Below are positions 43,761 to 51,636 of a DNA stretch of 64,000 bases, in pieces. A program made the translations under genes and the position numbers. This DNA is from JBBWZH01 sp035544115. Its GTDB lineage: Bacteria > Actinomycetota > Actinomycetes > Mycobacteriales > CADCTP01. The notes below the pieces were generated by a model. The model saw nothing but the letters and a program-made list of their open reading frames with translations. It searched no databases and was not told the DNA's origin. Location of the stretch: contig OY970235.1 in the NCBI GenBank assembly GCA_963714145.1, forward strand, positions 6,696,001 through 6,760,000, written 5' to 3'. Numbering within the stretch: the first letter of the stretch is position 1; every line of letters starts with the position of its first letter.

Positions 43761-43767
43761 CGACGGC

Positions 43768-44973
43768 ATGGACCTGCCGACGCGGATCAGCCGAGCCGCG
43801 GTGGCCGACGCGCTACTGGCGCTGGCCACCGCGGTCGTGATCCTGTTCGGCACCCCGCATGCCGCCGAACTGCAGGTGCCGGAGCGGGTAGCCGTGGACC
43901 GGGTCGGCTACCTGTTGCTGGCCATCGCGGTGGCCGGTCTGCTGCCCCGCCGGCGGGCCCCGCTGGTCGCGCTCGGGATCACCGCCGGCGCCACCTCGGT
44001 CTACCTCGCGATCGGCTACCCGTACGGGCCGGTGCTCTTCACGGTCGGGCTGGCCACGTACGCGGTGGCCAGCCGGCTGCCGTTGCTGCGCTCGCTGGCG
44101 GCCTGCCTGGCCGCGCTGGCCGTCGCGCTGCCGGTGGTGATCTACTCCGGGTTGAGCCGGCCGACCCCGCACGCAACCGGTTGGCTGGTGGCCTGGTCGG
44201 GTTGGCTGCTGGTGCCCTGGACGGCTGGCACCGTGGTCCGGCTGCGCCGGGACGCGGTCGCCCGGGCCAGGGCCGACGACCTGCGCCGGGCCGCGTACGA
44301 GGAACGGCTGCGGGTGGCCCGGGAGGTGCACGACGTGGTTGGGCACGGACTGGCGGTGATCAACATGCAGGCCGGCATCGCCCTGCACGTGCTGGACCGG
44401 CGCCCGGAGCAGGCCCGGGTCGCGCTGGCCGCGGTCAAGCAGACCAGCAAGGACGCCCTGGCCGAGCTCCGCGCCGCGCTCGCCGTCTTCCGCGAACCGG
44501 CGGACGGCCCGGACCGACCCGGTCCGGTCGGCGGCGGGGCCGGCCGGCCGGGCGGCGGGCTGGACGGCGCTGTCCAGGCACGGCAGCCGGTCCCCGGCCT
44601 CGGTCAGCTCGACACCCTGCTCGGTGCCATGCGGGACGCCGGCCTGCCGGTGGAGCTGACCCGTACCGGCGAGCCGGCCGACCTGCCCGCGGTGGTCGAC
44701 CACGCCGCCTACCGGATCGTGCAGGAATCGCTGACCAACGTGCTGCGGCACGCGGTACCGGCCCGGGCCAGGGTCTGGCTTGGCTACCAGCCGGCCGAGC
44801 TGACCGTGCGGGTGACCGATGACGGCGCGCCGGTCGCGGCCGTCCAGCCGGGGCACGGCATCGCCGGGATGCGCGAGCGCGCGGTCGCGGTCGGCGGCAC
44901 GCTCGCGGCCGGCCCGCTGCCCGGCCGCGGCTTCCAGGTCAGCGCCCAGCTACCGGTCGGGGACGACGCGTGA
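43768..44973 (+). CDS. NarL-type sensor histidine kinase
   Basis: A 401-residue kinase. Residues ~10-160 contain four to five membrane segments (ALLALATAVVILFG, YLLLAIAVAGLL, VALGITAGATSVYLAIGY, LRSLAACLAALAVALPVVIY, GWLVAWSGWLLVPW). The dimerisation helix carries the phospho-acceptor H188 in REVHDVVGHGLAVINMQAG (HisKA_3). The ATPase part has the N-box YRIVQESLTNVLRHA and G-box GHGIAGMRERAVAVGG. The signal sensed within the membrane is unknown. Its TGA overlaps the GTG of the regulator gene (GTGA, 44970-44973), ensuring coupled synthesis of the pair. Confidence 0.93.
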   Translation: MDLPTRISRAAVADALLALATAVVILFGTPHAAELQVPERVAVDRVGYLLLAIAVAGLLPRRRAPLVALGITAGATSVYLAIGYPYGPVLFTVGLATYAVASRLPLLRSLAACLAALAVALPVVIYSGLSRPTPHATGWLVAWSGWLLVPWTAGTVVRLRRDAVARARADDLRRAAYEERLRVAREVHDVVGHGLAVINMQAGIALHVLDRRPEQARVALAAVKQTSKDALAELRAALAVFREPADGPDRPGPVGGGAGRPGGGLDGAVQARQPVPGLGQLDTLLGAMRDAGLPVELTRTGEPADLPAVVDHAAYRIVQESLTNVLRHAVPARARVWLGYQPAELTVRVTDDGAPVAAVQPGHGIAGMRERAVAVGGTLAAGPLPGRGFQVSAQLPVGDDA

Positions 44974-45620
44974 TCCGGGTGGTCGTGGCCGACGACCAGG
45001 CGCTGGTCCGGGTCGGGCTGAAGGTGCTCCTGGATACCGAGGACGACCTGGAACTGGTCGGCGAGGCGGAGAACGGGCAGGTCGCGGTCGAGGTGGTCCG
45101 GCGCACCCGGCCGGACGTGGTGCTGATGGACGTCCGGATGCCGGTGCTGGACGGGATCGGGGCGCTCCGCCAGATCGTCGCCGACCCGGCGCTGGCGCAC
45201 ACCCGGGTCGTCGTGCTGACCACGTTCGAGCTGGACGAGTACGTGTTCGAGGCGCTGCGCGGCGGCGCCAGCGGCTTCCTGATCAAGGACACCGAGCCGG
45301 CCGAACTGCTCCGCGCGGTCCGGGTGGTGGCCGCCGGCGAGTCGCTGCTGTCGCCGTCGGTGACCCGCCGGGTGATCGGCGAGCTGGCCGCCCGCGCGTC
45401 CCGGACGACCACCCCGCACCCGGAGCTGGGCCGGCTCACCGACCGGGAACGGGAGATCGTCGGCCTCGTCGCGGCCGGTCTGTCCAATGAGGACATTGCC
45501 CGGCAACTCGTGCTCAGCCCGGCCACCGTCCGCACCCACGTCAGCCGGGCGATGGTCAAGCTGCACGCTCGCGACCGGGCCCAGCTCGTCGTCTTCGCGG
45601 TCCAGTCCGGCCTGTCCTGA
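44970..45620 (+). CDS. NarL/LuxR family response regulator
   Basis: A 216-residue regulator. The receiver domain has the acidic pair ADDQ (D8-D9), phospho-acceptor D54 (VVLMDVRMP), a conserved Thr (LTTF) and Lys (LIKDTEPAE). The C-terminal LuxR helix-turn-helix reads LTDREREIVGLVAAGLSNEDIARQLVLSPATVRTHVSRAMVKLHARDRAQLVV. It is phosphorylated by the kinase encoded immediately upstream. A TGTCC-N5-GGACA palindrome (45481-45495) lies inside the helix-turn-helix coding region. Confidence 0.94.
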   Translation: MIRVVVADDQALVRVGLKVLLDTEDDLELVGEAENGQVAVEVVRRTRPDVVLMDVRMPVLDGIGALRQIVADPALAHTRVVVLTTFELDEYVFEALRGGASGFLIKDTEPAELLRAVRVVAAGESLLSPSVTRRVIGELAARASRTTTPHPELGRLTDREREIVGLVAAGLSNEDIARQLVLSPATVRTHVSRAMVKLHARDRAQLVVFAVQSGLS

Positions 45621-46051
45621 TCGACCGTCCGGACCGTCCGAGCTGACCGAACCTGACCGGACCCGTCCGGATCGGATCGTGCGGACGGGACGGATCGGAC
45701 GGACCGGACCCGCGGCTCCAGCCCGGAACCGGACGAGCCGGTCCGGTTCGCCGCCGACCCGGGTCCGCTGCCGGCCCGGCGCGGTCGATCGAGGGCAAGA
45801 CGGACGACACCCGGCTAGCCGGCGGGCAGCCGAACGCGCCGGACCTCGTCCCGTCCTACCGTGGCAGCACACCCCGGCTCGGGGTGTCCTGGACCGGCGC
45901 CCCGGCTCGGTCCACCTGGGTTTCCGCGCCGGTACGGCGGTCGACGTGTTCGGCCCGCCGTTTGCTGGCGGCCCCGGTCGCGCAGACATCCGGGGCCAGC
46001 CGGCACCGCGTCGCGCCGGAACCCAACAGCACCACCGGCAGGAGGCTGATC
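45621..46051. other. Intergenic stretch rich in GGAC/GTCC repeats
   Basis: No gene is supported. From about 45624 to 45720 the sequence is a dense run of GGACCG, CCGTCC and GGATCGGA units, including the 14-bp palindrome CCGGACCCGTCCGG (45657-45670), which could form several alternative hairpins and end the two-component operon. The rest is probably the promoter of the following short ORF. Confidence 0.4.
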
Positions 46052-46084
46052 ATGGCAGTGAGCCACGTCCTTGCGAACCCGTGA
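46052..46084 (+). CDS. Ten-codon upstream ORF (candidate leader peptide)
   Basis: ATG at 46052 has an excellent ribosome binding site (CAGGAGG at seven bases). The frame encodes MAVSHVLANP and stops with TGA at 46082-46084, four bases before the ATG of the next gene. The next gene has no binding site of its own, so its translation may depend on ribosomes finishing this ORF. Its small size and exact placement suggest a regulatory or coupling role. Confidence 0.55.
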   Translation: MAVSHVLANP

Positions 46085-46088
46085 CCCC

Positions 46089-46568
46089 ATGGCCGACCCG
46101 TCGCCGGCCGGCGGCCGGGTACCGATCCCGGACCCGACGCTGCTCACCACGGAGGCGCTGCAACGGGAGATCGCGCACCTCCGCGAGCTGCTGACCGCCC
46201 AGATCGACGACGTGCGGCGGCAGATCAACGAGGCCGACCTGCGGTACCAGCAGCGGTACGAGGCGCAGACGAAGGCGCTGGACGCCGCTCGGGTGGCCGC
46301 GGACACGGCCATGCAGGCGGCCCTGGCGGCGGCGGAGAAGGCGGTCTCGAAGGCCGAGGCCGCCGCCGAGAAGCGGTTCGACGCCGTGTCCGCGCGGGTC
46401 GACGACCTGAAGGAGGACTCGGCACACACGTTTGCCGGCATCCAGGTCCAGCTGGCCGGGTCGGTCGGCCGCGGGGCGGGGCTGAGCGCCGGCTGGGGGT
46501 ACCTGGTCGCCGGGGTCGGGCTGGTCGCCGCCATAGTCGCGATCGTGCTGGCGGTGCTGCCACAGTGA
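46089..46568 (+). CDS. Coiled-coil protein with a C-terminal transmembrane anchor
   Basis: A 159-residue protein. Residues ~20-115 are predicted coiled coil (LQREIAHLRELLTAQIDDVRRQINEAD, then an Ala/Lys/Glu heptad run such as AAEKAVSKAEAAAEKRFD). A single hydrophobic segment near the end (YLVAGVGLVAAIVAIVLAVL) would leave most of the protein in the cytosol or at the membrane face. The family is not clear to me; similar short coiled-coil/tail-anchor proteins occur in actinobacteria and their phages. The ATG at 46089 lacks a ribosome binding site and follows a ten-codon ORF by four bases. A terminator-like hairpin follows the stop. Confidence 0.72.
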   Translation: MADPSPAGGRVPIPDPTLLTTEALQREIAHLRELLTAQIDDVRRQINEADLRYQQRYEAQTKALDAARVAADTAMQAALAAAEKAVSKAEAAAEKRFDAVSARVDDLKEDSAHTFAGIQVQLAGSVGRGAGLSAGWGYLVAGVGLVAAIVAIVLAVLPQ

Positions 46569-46610
46569 CCCAGCGCGTACCAACCCCGGCGCCGAGCTCC
46601 CGCGGCCCGG

Positions 46611-46647
46611 GACCGTCCAGATCGGACTGAGTCCGATGTGGACGGTC
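46611..46647. terminator. Bidirectional terminator overlapping the asd stop
   Basis: Outer arms 46611-46620 and 46638-46647 pair with one mismatch, and inner arms 46621-46628 and 46630-46637 pair perfectly, giving a ~18-bp stem. The last two bases belong to the asd stop codon on the minus strand. Confidence 0.75.
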
Positions 46648-47764
46648 AGCCGGGCGGCTCGGCCGCGACCGCTTCGGCGATCTCGACGGTGTTCAGCGCG
46701 GCGCCCTTGCGCAGGTTGTCGCCGACCAGGAACAGCTCGAGCGTGTTCGGAAAGTCCAGTGCCTGCCGGATCCGGCCGACGTAGGTGGCGTCCGTGCCGA
46801 CAGCGTCCGCCGGGGTGGGGAAGATGCCTGCCGCGGCGTCGTCCAGCACGACCACGCTGGGCACCGCCGCCAGCGCGGCCCGGGCCGCCTCGACGCTGAC
46901 CGGACGATCGAACGTCGCGTGCACGGCGACCGAGTGCGTGGTGACCACCGGCACCCGGACGCAGGTCGCCGACACCGCCAGGCCGGGGATGCCGAGGATC
47001 TTCCGCGATTCGTTGCGGATCTTCAGCTCCTCCGAGGACCAGCCGGCGTCGCGCGCCGAGCCGGCCCAGGGCACCACGTTCAGCGCCAGCGGCGCCGGGA
47101 ACGGCGACTCGTCCGGCAGCCCGGCCGAGGCCAGCGCCTTGCGCACATCGCCGGCCACCTGGCCGACGGAGGAGTCGCCACCGACCGCGGCCAGCTCCGC
47201 GTACAGCCGGTCGACGCCGGCCTGACCGGCCCCGGAAGCGGCCTGGTACGACGCCGCCACCAGCGCGGTCAGCCCGAAGCCGCGGTGCAGCGCGCCGAGC
47301 GCGACCACCATGGCCAGGGTCGTGCAGTTCGGGTTGGCGATGATGCCGCGCGGCCGGTTCCGGATCGCGTCCGGGTTCACCTCGGGTACCACCAGCGGCA
47401 CGTCCGGGTCCATCCGGAATGCGCCGGAGTTGTCCACCACCACCGCGCCGCGGGCGGCCGCGATCGGCGCCCACTGCGCCGAGACCTCGTCCGGGACGTC
47501 GAACATGGCGACGTCCACGCCGTCGAACACGTCCGCGGCGAGTGCCTGTACCGGGACCTCGACGCCGCGTACCGGCAGCAACCGACCGGCCGAGCGCGGC
47601 GAGGCGATCAGCCGCACCTCACCCCACGGGTCCGGCCGGACCGCGGCCCGCTCGGTCAGGATGGACAGCAGCACGCTGCCGACCGCGCCGGTGGCGCCCA
47701 CCACCGCGAGGGTCGGCCGGCGGGCCGCCGCCTGCCCCGCGGCCCCCGGCCGCGGCCCGGTCAC
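46646..47764 (-). CDS. asd: Aspartate-semialdehyde dehydrogenase
   Basis: A 372-residue NADPH enzyme of the aspartate pathway (to lysine/diaminopimelate, threonine, methionine). VVGATGAVGS (21-30) is the nucleotide-binding loop, C147 in ANPNCTTL is the thioester-forming cysteine, and the later NESRKILGIP with TTHS carries the substrate-binding and His residues. The first ~17 residues are a Pro/Ala-rich extension. The GTG at 47764 overlaps the lysC stop (GTGA), so the two consecutive enzymes are translationally coupled. The stop codon lies in the bidirectional hairpin at 46611-46647. Confidence 0.96.
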   Translation of the reverse strand: MTGPRPGAAGQAAARRPTLAVVGATGAVGSVLLSILTERAAVRPDPWGEVRLIASPRSAGRLLPVRGVEVPVQALAADVFDGVDVAMFDVPDEVSAQWAPIAAARGAVVVDNSGAFRMDPDVPLVVPEVNPDAIRNRPRGIIANPNCTTLAMVVALGALHRGFGLTALVAASYQAASGAGQAGVDRLYAELAAVGGDSSVGQVAGDVRKALASAGLPDESPFPAPLALNVVPWAGSARDAGWSSEELKIRNESRKILGIPGLAVSATCVRVPVVTTHSVAVHATFDRPVSVEAARAALAAVPSVVVLDDAAAGIFPTPADAVGTDATYVGRIRQALDFPNTLELFLVGDNLRKGAALNTVEIAEAVAAEPPG

Positions 47765-48279
47765 CGCCCGGTCCCGGCGTAGACGGTGGCCTCCACGTCG
47801 CCGCCGAGGTCGAACGCGTCGTGCACAGCGTTCACCGCCGACCGCACGTCCGAGTCGCGGCAGACGATCGAGATCCGGATCTCCGACGTGGAGATGATCT
47901 CGACGTTCACCCCCGCGTCGGCCAGCGCGCCGAAGAACTTCGCCGATACCCCGGGGTGCGAGCGCATCCCGGCACCGATCAGCGAAACCTTGCCGATGTG
48001 GTCGTCGTACAGCAGCGAGTCGAAGCCGACCGAGCCCTGCACCTTCTGCAGCGCGGCCATCGCGGTCGGACCGTCGGTCTTCGGCAGCGTGAACGAGATG
48101 TCGGTGCGCGAGGTGGCCGCCGCCGACACGTTCTGCACGATCATGTCGATGTTGATCTCGGCGTCGGCCAGGCAGCGGAAGATCGCCGCGGCCTCGCCCG
48201 GCTTGTCCGGCACGCCGACCACCGTGACCTTGGCCTCGCTGCGGTCGTGCGCGACACCGGTGATGATGGCCTGTTCCAC
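47761..48279 (-). CDS. Aspartokinase beta subunit from an internal start in lysC
   Basis: In-frame GTG 48279 opens the segment VEQAIITGVAHDRSEAKVT, which corresponds to the known beta-subunit start of C. glutamicum LysC. CGGAGG lies nine bases upstream inside the coding sequence. The product would be the two ACT domains alone, forming the regulatory alpha2-beta2 enzyme. Expression from this start is inferred from the conserved arrangement. Confidence 0.6.
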   Translation of the reverse strand: MEQAIITGVAHDRSEAKVTVVGVPDKPGEAAAIFRCLADAEINIDMIVQNVSAAATSRTDISFTLPKTDGPTAMAALQKVQGSVGFDSLLYDDHIGKVSLIGAGMRSHPGVSAKFFGALADAGVNVEIISTSEIRISIVCRDSDVRSAVNAVHDAFDLGGDVEATVYAGTGR

Positions 48280-49026
48280 GGGCAGATCCTCCGTCGAGCC
48301 GATGACCAGCGTGCCGTCCTGCTGGGTGAAGGACGAGCGGACGTGCACCGGGATGCCGTACCGCCGGGCGTACTCCACGCAGCGCAGCATCAGCACCTTC
48401 GCGCCGCATGCCGCCATTTCCAGCATTTCCTCGTAGGTGATCCGGTCCAGCCGGCGGGCCCGGGGCACTATCCGCGGGTCGGCGGTGTAGACCCCGGCCA
48501 CGTCGGTGTAGATCTCGCAGACGTCCGCGCCGAGCGCGGCGCCCAGGGCCACCGCGGTGGTGTCCGAACCGCCCCGGCCCAGCGTAGTTATGTCCTTTGT
48601 GGACTGTGAGACGCCCTGGAAACCGGCCACGATGGCGATCGCGCCGCCGTCCAGCGCGGCGCGGATGCGGCCGGGCGTGATGTCGATGATCCGGGCCTTG
48701 CCATGCGTGCTGTCGGTGATCACACCGGCCTGCGAGCCGGTGAACGAACGCGCCTCGAAGCCGAGCGTCGAGATCGCCATCGCCAGCAGCGCCATCGAGA
48801 TCCGCTCGCCGGCGGTGAGCAGCATGTCCAACTCGCGCCCGGACGGCAGCGGCGAGACGTGTTTGGCCAGGTCCAGCAGTTCGTCGGTGGTGTCTCCCAT
48901 GGCCGATACCACGACGACCACCTCGTGCCCCAGACGCCGGGTAGCGACGATGCGCTCGGCCACCCGCTTGATCCGCTCTGCGTCCGCGACCGACGAGCCG
49001 CCGTACTTCTGTACGACGAGCCCCAC
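47761..49026 (-). CDS. lysC: Aspartokinase
   Basis: A 421-residue kinase for the first step of the aspartate pathway. VVQKYGGSSVAD is the ATP-loop start and FQGVSQSTKDITTLGRGGSDTTAVALG the kinase core. Two ACT domains follow from ~260 (feedback sites for lysine/threonine). The GTG at 49026 has GGAGG upstream. An internal GTG at 48279, with GGAGG nine bases ahead, should also give the 172-residue beta subunit as in Corynebacterium and Bacillus. It overlaps asd by four bases. The rest of the pathway lies elsewhere. Confidence 0.96.
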   Translation of the reverse strand: MGLVVQKYGGSSVADAERIKRVAERIVATRRLGHEVVVVVSAMGDTTDELLDLAKHVSPLPSGRELDMLLTAGERISMALLAMAISTLGFEARSFTGSQAGVITDSTHGKARIIDITPGRIRAALDGGAIAIVAGFQGVSQSTKDITTLGRGGSDTTAVALGAALGADVCEIYTDVAGVYTADPRIVPRARRLDRITYEEMLEMAACGAKVLMLRCVEYARRYGIPVHVRSSFTQQDGTLVIGSTEDLPVEQAIITGVAHDRSEAKVTVVGVPDKPGEAAAIFRCLADAEINIDMIVQNVSAAATSRTDISFTLPKTDGPTAMAALQKVQGSVGFDSLLYDDHIGKVSLIGAGMRSHPGVSAKFFGALADAGVNVEIISTSEIRISIVCRDSDVRSAVNAVHDAFDLGGDVEATVYAGTGR

Positions 49027-49311
49027 CCGGACCCTCCTCGTTCGTCCTGACCAGATGCCGTCGCCAGCCTACCGGCCGGGTCGGAACCGCCCGACTCGTT
49101 AAGCCGGCCGGAGTCGGGCCGGAACCTGGGGGCGGGCGGCAACATCGCAGGGTCCGACGACGTCATTCCACCGACCAGCGGACCCGGCACCGAGCCCGAA
49201 CGGCGGTGTCGCGGCAGGAGGATAGGTTGTGCCGATGACCGTGCCGCCCGGCGGCCTCCTCCGCTACTGGTCGCTGGGGCTCGCTGCGATGCTCACTCCG
49301 GAGGCCACCTC

Positions 49312-50295
49312 ATGACTGAGCCGGACGTTCTCGGCAGTGAGCCGGCGGCCGACGCGCCGCCACCCGGGGCAGCGCAACCGGGGGTGTGGGCCAGAGGGGT
49401 GCGCCGGTCGTTCGGCCCGGTGCACGCCGTGCAGGGCGTCGATCTGGACGCGCCACCCGGCCAGGTGACCGCGCTGGTCGGCCCGAACGGCTCCGGCAAG
49501 ACGACGCTGCTGCTGGTGCTGGCCACGTTGCTGAGGCCGGACGCCGGCGACGTCCGGGTGGCCGGCTTCGACCCGATGACCCAGTCCGACCAGGTGCGGG
49601 CCCGGATGGGCTGGTCGCCGGACGTCTTCGGGCTCTACGACAACCTCACCGCCCGGGAGTACCTGGAGGTGATGGCCGCCGCGTACCGGGTACCGGTGGC
49701 CGCCCGGACCGAACGCGCGGACTACCTGCTGCAACTGGCCCGGCTGCCGGAGAAGGCGGACATGCCGGTACACAGCCTGTCCCGCGGGCAGAAACAGCGG
49801 CTCGGCCTGGTCCGCGCGCTGGTGCATGACCCGACCGTGCTGCTGCTGGACGAGCCCGCCTCCGGGTTGGACCCGCGCAGCCGGTCCGAACTGCGCGACC
49901 TGCTGCGACAACTGGCCGGCGAGGGCCGCACCGTGGTCGTTTCCAGCCACATCCTGTCCGACCTGGAGGAGGTCGCCGACCGGGTGGTGTTCGTGGACGC
50001 CGGGCGCACCGTCGGGCAGCACGACATCGACGACCTGCCGGCCAGTCAGGCGGTCCGCACCTACCGGCTGCGCGCGCTGGACCTGCCCGGGATGCGGTCC
50101 GCGCTGGAACGCTCCGGCTGGCCGTGCTCCGACGCCGGCCAGGCCGGGCTGGACGTACAGGTCACCGGCGGCGAGCCGGAGGCGGCCCGGCTACTGGCCA
50201 GCCTGGTCACCGCCGGCGTCCCGGTCACCGCGTTCGCGCCCCTCGGCGGCGCGCTGGAAGCCACCTACCTCAACCTGATGGAGGGCCGGTCATGA
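49312..50295 (+). CDS. ABC transporter ATP-binding protein
   Basis: A 327-residue ATPase. Walker A is GPNGSGKT, the Q-loop region is WSPDVFGLYDNLTAREYLE, the signature LSRGQKQRLGLV (Arg in place of the second Gly), Walker B LLLDEPASGLDPRSR and the switch His in VSSHILSDLEEV. A ~90-residue C-terminal domain of the DrrA type follows. CGGAGG precedes the ATG. The stop overlaps the permease start (ATGA), so the two form an exporter. The substrate is unknown; an antibiotic or lipid is common for this type. Confidence 0.9.
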   Translation: MTEPDVLGSEPAADAPPPGAAQPGVWARGVRRSFGPVHAVQGVDLDAPPGQVTALVGPNGSGKTTLLLVLATLLRPDAGDVRVAGFDPMTQSDQVRARMGWSPDVFGLYDNLTAREYLEVMAAAYRVPVAARTERADYLLQLARLPEKADMPVHSLSRGQKQRLGLVRALVHDPTVLLLDEPASGLDPRSRSELRDLLRQLAGEGRTVVVSSHILSDLEEVADRVVFVDAGRTVGQHDIDDLPASQAVRTYRLRALDLPGMRSALERSGWPCSDAGQAGLDVQVTGGEPEAARLLASLVTAGVPVTAFAPLGGALEATYLNLMEGRS

Positions 50296-51365
50296 GGACC
50301 GCGCTGGCTGGGGTGATGACCGTGGCCCGGCTGGAGTTCCGGCTGCGGATCAGGGCCGGGCGGTGGCGCTGGCTGGTGGCCGCCTGGTTCGTGCTGCTGC
50401 TGGCGATCACCGCGCTGGTCCGGGCGTCGCTGACCGAGCGGAACCTGTCCACCGAGCAGGTCGAGGCCCGCGGCGCGGTCATGTTCGGGGTTGTGATGAT
50501 CATTGTGCTGGCGCTGGCGCTGCTGGTCAGCCCGGCGCTGGCGGCCCAGTCGGTGAACGGCGACCGGGAACGCGGCACGCTGGCCACCTTGCAGGTGACC
50601 CGGCTGCGTCCGGGCGAGATCGCGGTCGGCAAGCTGCTCGCGTCCTGGAGCACCGCGCTGGTGTTCCTCGGCGTCACGCTGCCGCTGGCGCTCTGGTGCT
50701 TCGCCGAGGGCGGTCTGTCGGTGCTGCGGGTGTTCGGCGTCTACCTGGTGACCGCGCTGCTGCTCGGGGTGATCTGTGCGCTGGCACTGGCCTTGTCCGC
50801 GCTGCTGGCCCGCAGCACCACGTCCGGCGTGCTGGCCTACCTGACCGTGTTCGCCCTGTCGGTCGGCACGTTCATCGCGTTCGGCCTGGCCACCGTGCTC
50901 ACCCAGGAACACGCCAAGGCCAGCACGGTCGGCTGCGCGTACGACGAGACCGGCAACGAGGTGCCCGGGTCGTGCGTGCCGCAGGAGTACGAGACCTCGG
51001 TGCCGCGGACCGACCGCACCTGGTGGCTGCTGGCCCCGAACCCGTTCGCGGTGCTGGCCGACTCGGCGCCGGCCGGCCCGACCCGCGAGGTCCGGGCGCC
51101 GGACGGCCGGTTGGTCCGGGAGGGGGTCTCGCTCGACCCGCTCGGCGCGATGTCCCGCGCGCTGCACCAGATCCGGGTCAAGCCGACGATCCAGGACAGC
51201 GGCATGGGCACCTTCTACGACGTCCCGGACGGCGTGGTCGGCAGCTCGGTCTGGCCGACCGGCCTGATCATCGACCTGCTGCTGGGCATCGGCGCGGTCT
51301 GGCTGACCGCCCGCCGGCTGCGCACCCCGACGTACAAGCTCGCCCGCGGCCAGCGGATCGCCTGA
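50292..51365 (+). CDS. ABC-2 type transporter permease
   Basis: A 357-residue membrane protein. Six hydrophobic segments are seen: WLVAAWFVLLLAITALV, VVMIIVLALALLV, TALVFLGVTLPLALWCFA, FGVYLVTALLLGVICALALALSALL, VLAYLTVFALSVGTFIAFGL and GLIIDLLLGIGAVWLTA. NGDRERGTLATLQVTRLRP is the usual ABC-2 coupling region. A ~120-residue extracytoplasmic loop with two cysteines lies between the last two segments. It forms the membrane half of the exporter with the upstream ATPase. Repeats of CTCGCCTGATCCGG follow the stop (51366-51395). Confidence 0.9.
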   Translation: MRTALAGVMTVARLEFRLRIRAGRWRWLVAAWFVLLLAITALVRASLTERNLSTEQVEARGAVMFGVVMIIVLALALLVSPALAAQSVNGDRERGTLATLQVTRLRPGEIAVGKLLASWSTALVFLGVTLPLALWCFAEGGLSVLRVFGVYLVTALLLGVICALALALSALLARSTTSGVLAYLTVFALSVGTFIAFGLATVLTQEHAKASTVGCAYDETGNEVPGSCVPQEYETSVPRTDRTWWLLAPNPFAVLADSAPAGPTREVRAPDGRLVREGVSLDPLGAMSRALHQIRVKPTIQDSGMGTFYDVPDGVVGSSVWPTGLIIDLLLGIGAVWLTARRLRTPTYKLARGQRIA

Positions 51366-51450
51366 GCCCGGCTCGCCTGATCCGGCTCGCCTGATCCGGG
51401 GGCCTGACCGGGGGCTGGCGTGGGTTTCCCGGCGGGGCGGTGCGTCAGGT

Positions 51451-51477
51451 TTGAAGCTAAGTGTTCGCTGGTAAGGT
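51451..51477 (+). promoter_or_regulatory. Promoter of the leuA leader, leaderless type
   Basis: TTGAAG (51451-51456) and TAAGGT (51472-51477) are 15 bp apart. TAAGGT ends seven bases before the ATG of the leader peptide at 51485, so transcription should start at the leader's first codon. Confidence 0.6.
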
Positions 51478-51484
51478 AACGGCG

Positions 51485-51529
51485 ATGTCACGTGGCCTCC
51501 TGCTTATGGGCCGCGGCGGGGGCCCGTAG
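51485..51529 (+). CDS. leuA leader peptide with a Leu triplet
   Basis: The 14-codon frame reads MSRGLLLMGRGGGP and stops with TAG at 51527-51529. Three consecutive Leu codons in a short ORF directly upstream of leuA are the mark of an attenuator leader: leucine shortage would stall the ribosome there and change folding of the RNA downstream. Its start lies seven bases after a -10 box, so it appears leaderless. Confidence 0.75.
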   Translation: MSRGLLLMGRGGGP

Positions 51530-51551
51530 CGGGCTGGCTCCCCTGCCGCGG
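51511..51551 (+). promoter_or_regulatory. Attenuator hairpin of leuA
   Basis: CCGCGGC (51511-51517) pairs with GCCGCGG (51545-51551), and four G-C pairs continue inward (51518-51521 with 51540-51543) past a bulged T. The 5' arm overlaps the end of the leader peptide, where a ribosome at the Leu codons would leave it free and one at the stop codon would cover it. Confidence 0.55.
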
Positions 51552-51636
51552 GTAATCGCGGTGCGCGCCGGCCCACGGTCCTGGACGACCTAACCGATCC
51601 AGTTGACCTTCCCGGCGACGCTCTCGAGGAGCCGAC

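Noticed and set aside
45624..45800. Small gene after the response regulator
   Set aside because: Frames here encode only Arg/Gly/Pro repeats generated by GGAC/GTCC motifs and lack ribosome binding sites.
51366..51400. Possible T-box or other riboswitch upstream of leuA
   Set aside because: The region only shows short CTCGCCTGATCC repeats; no T-box motif is visible, and a leucine leader peptide explains the control better.
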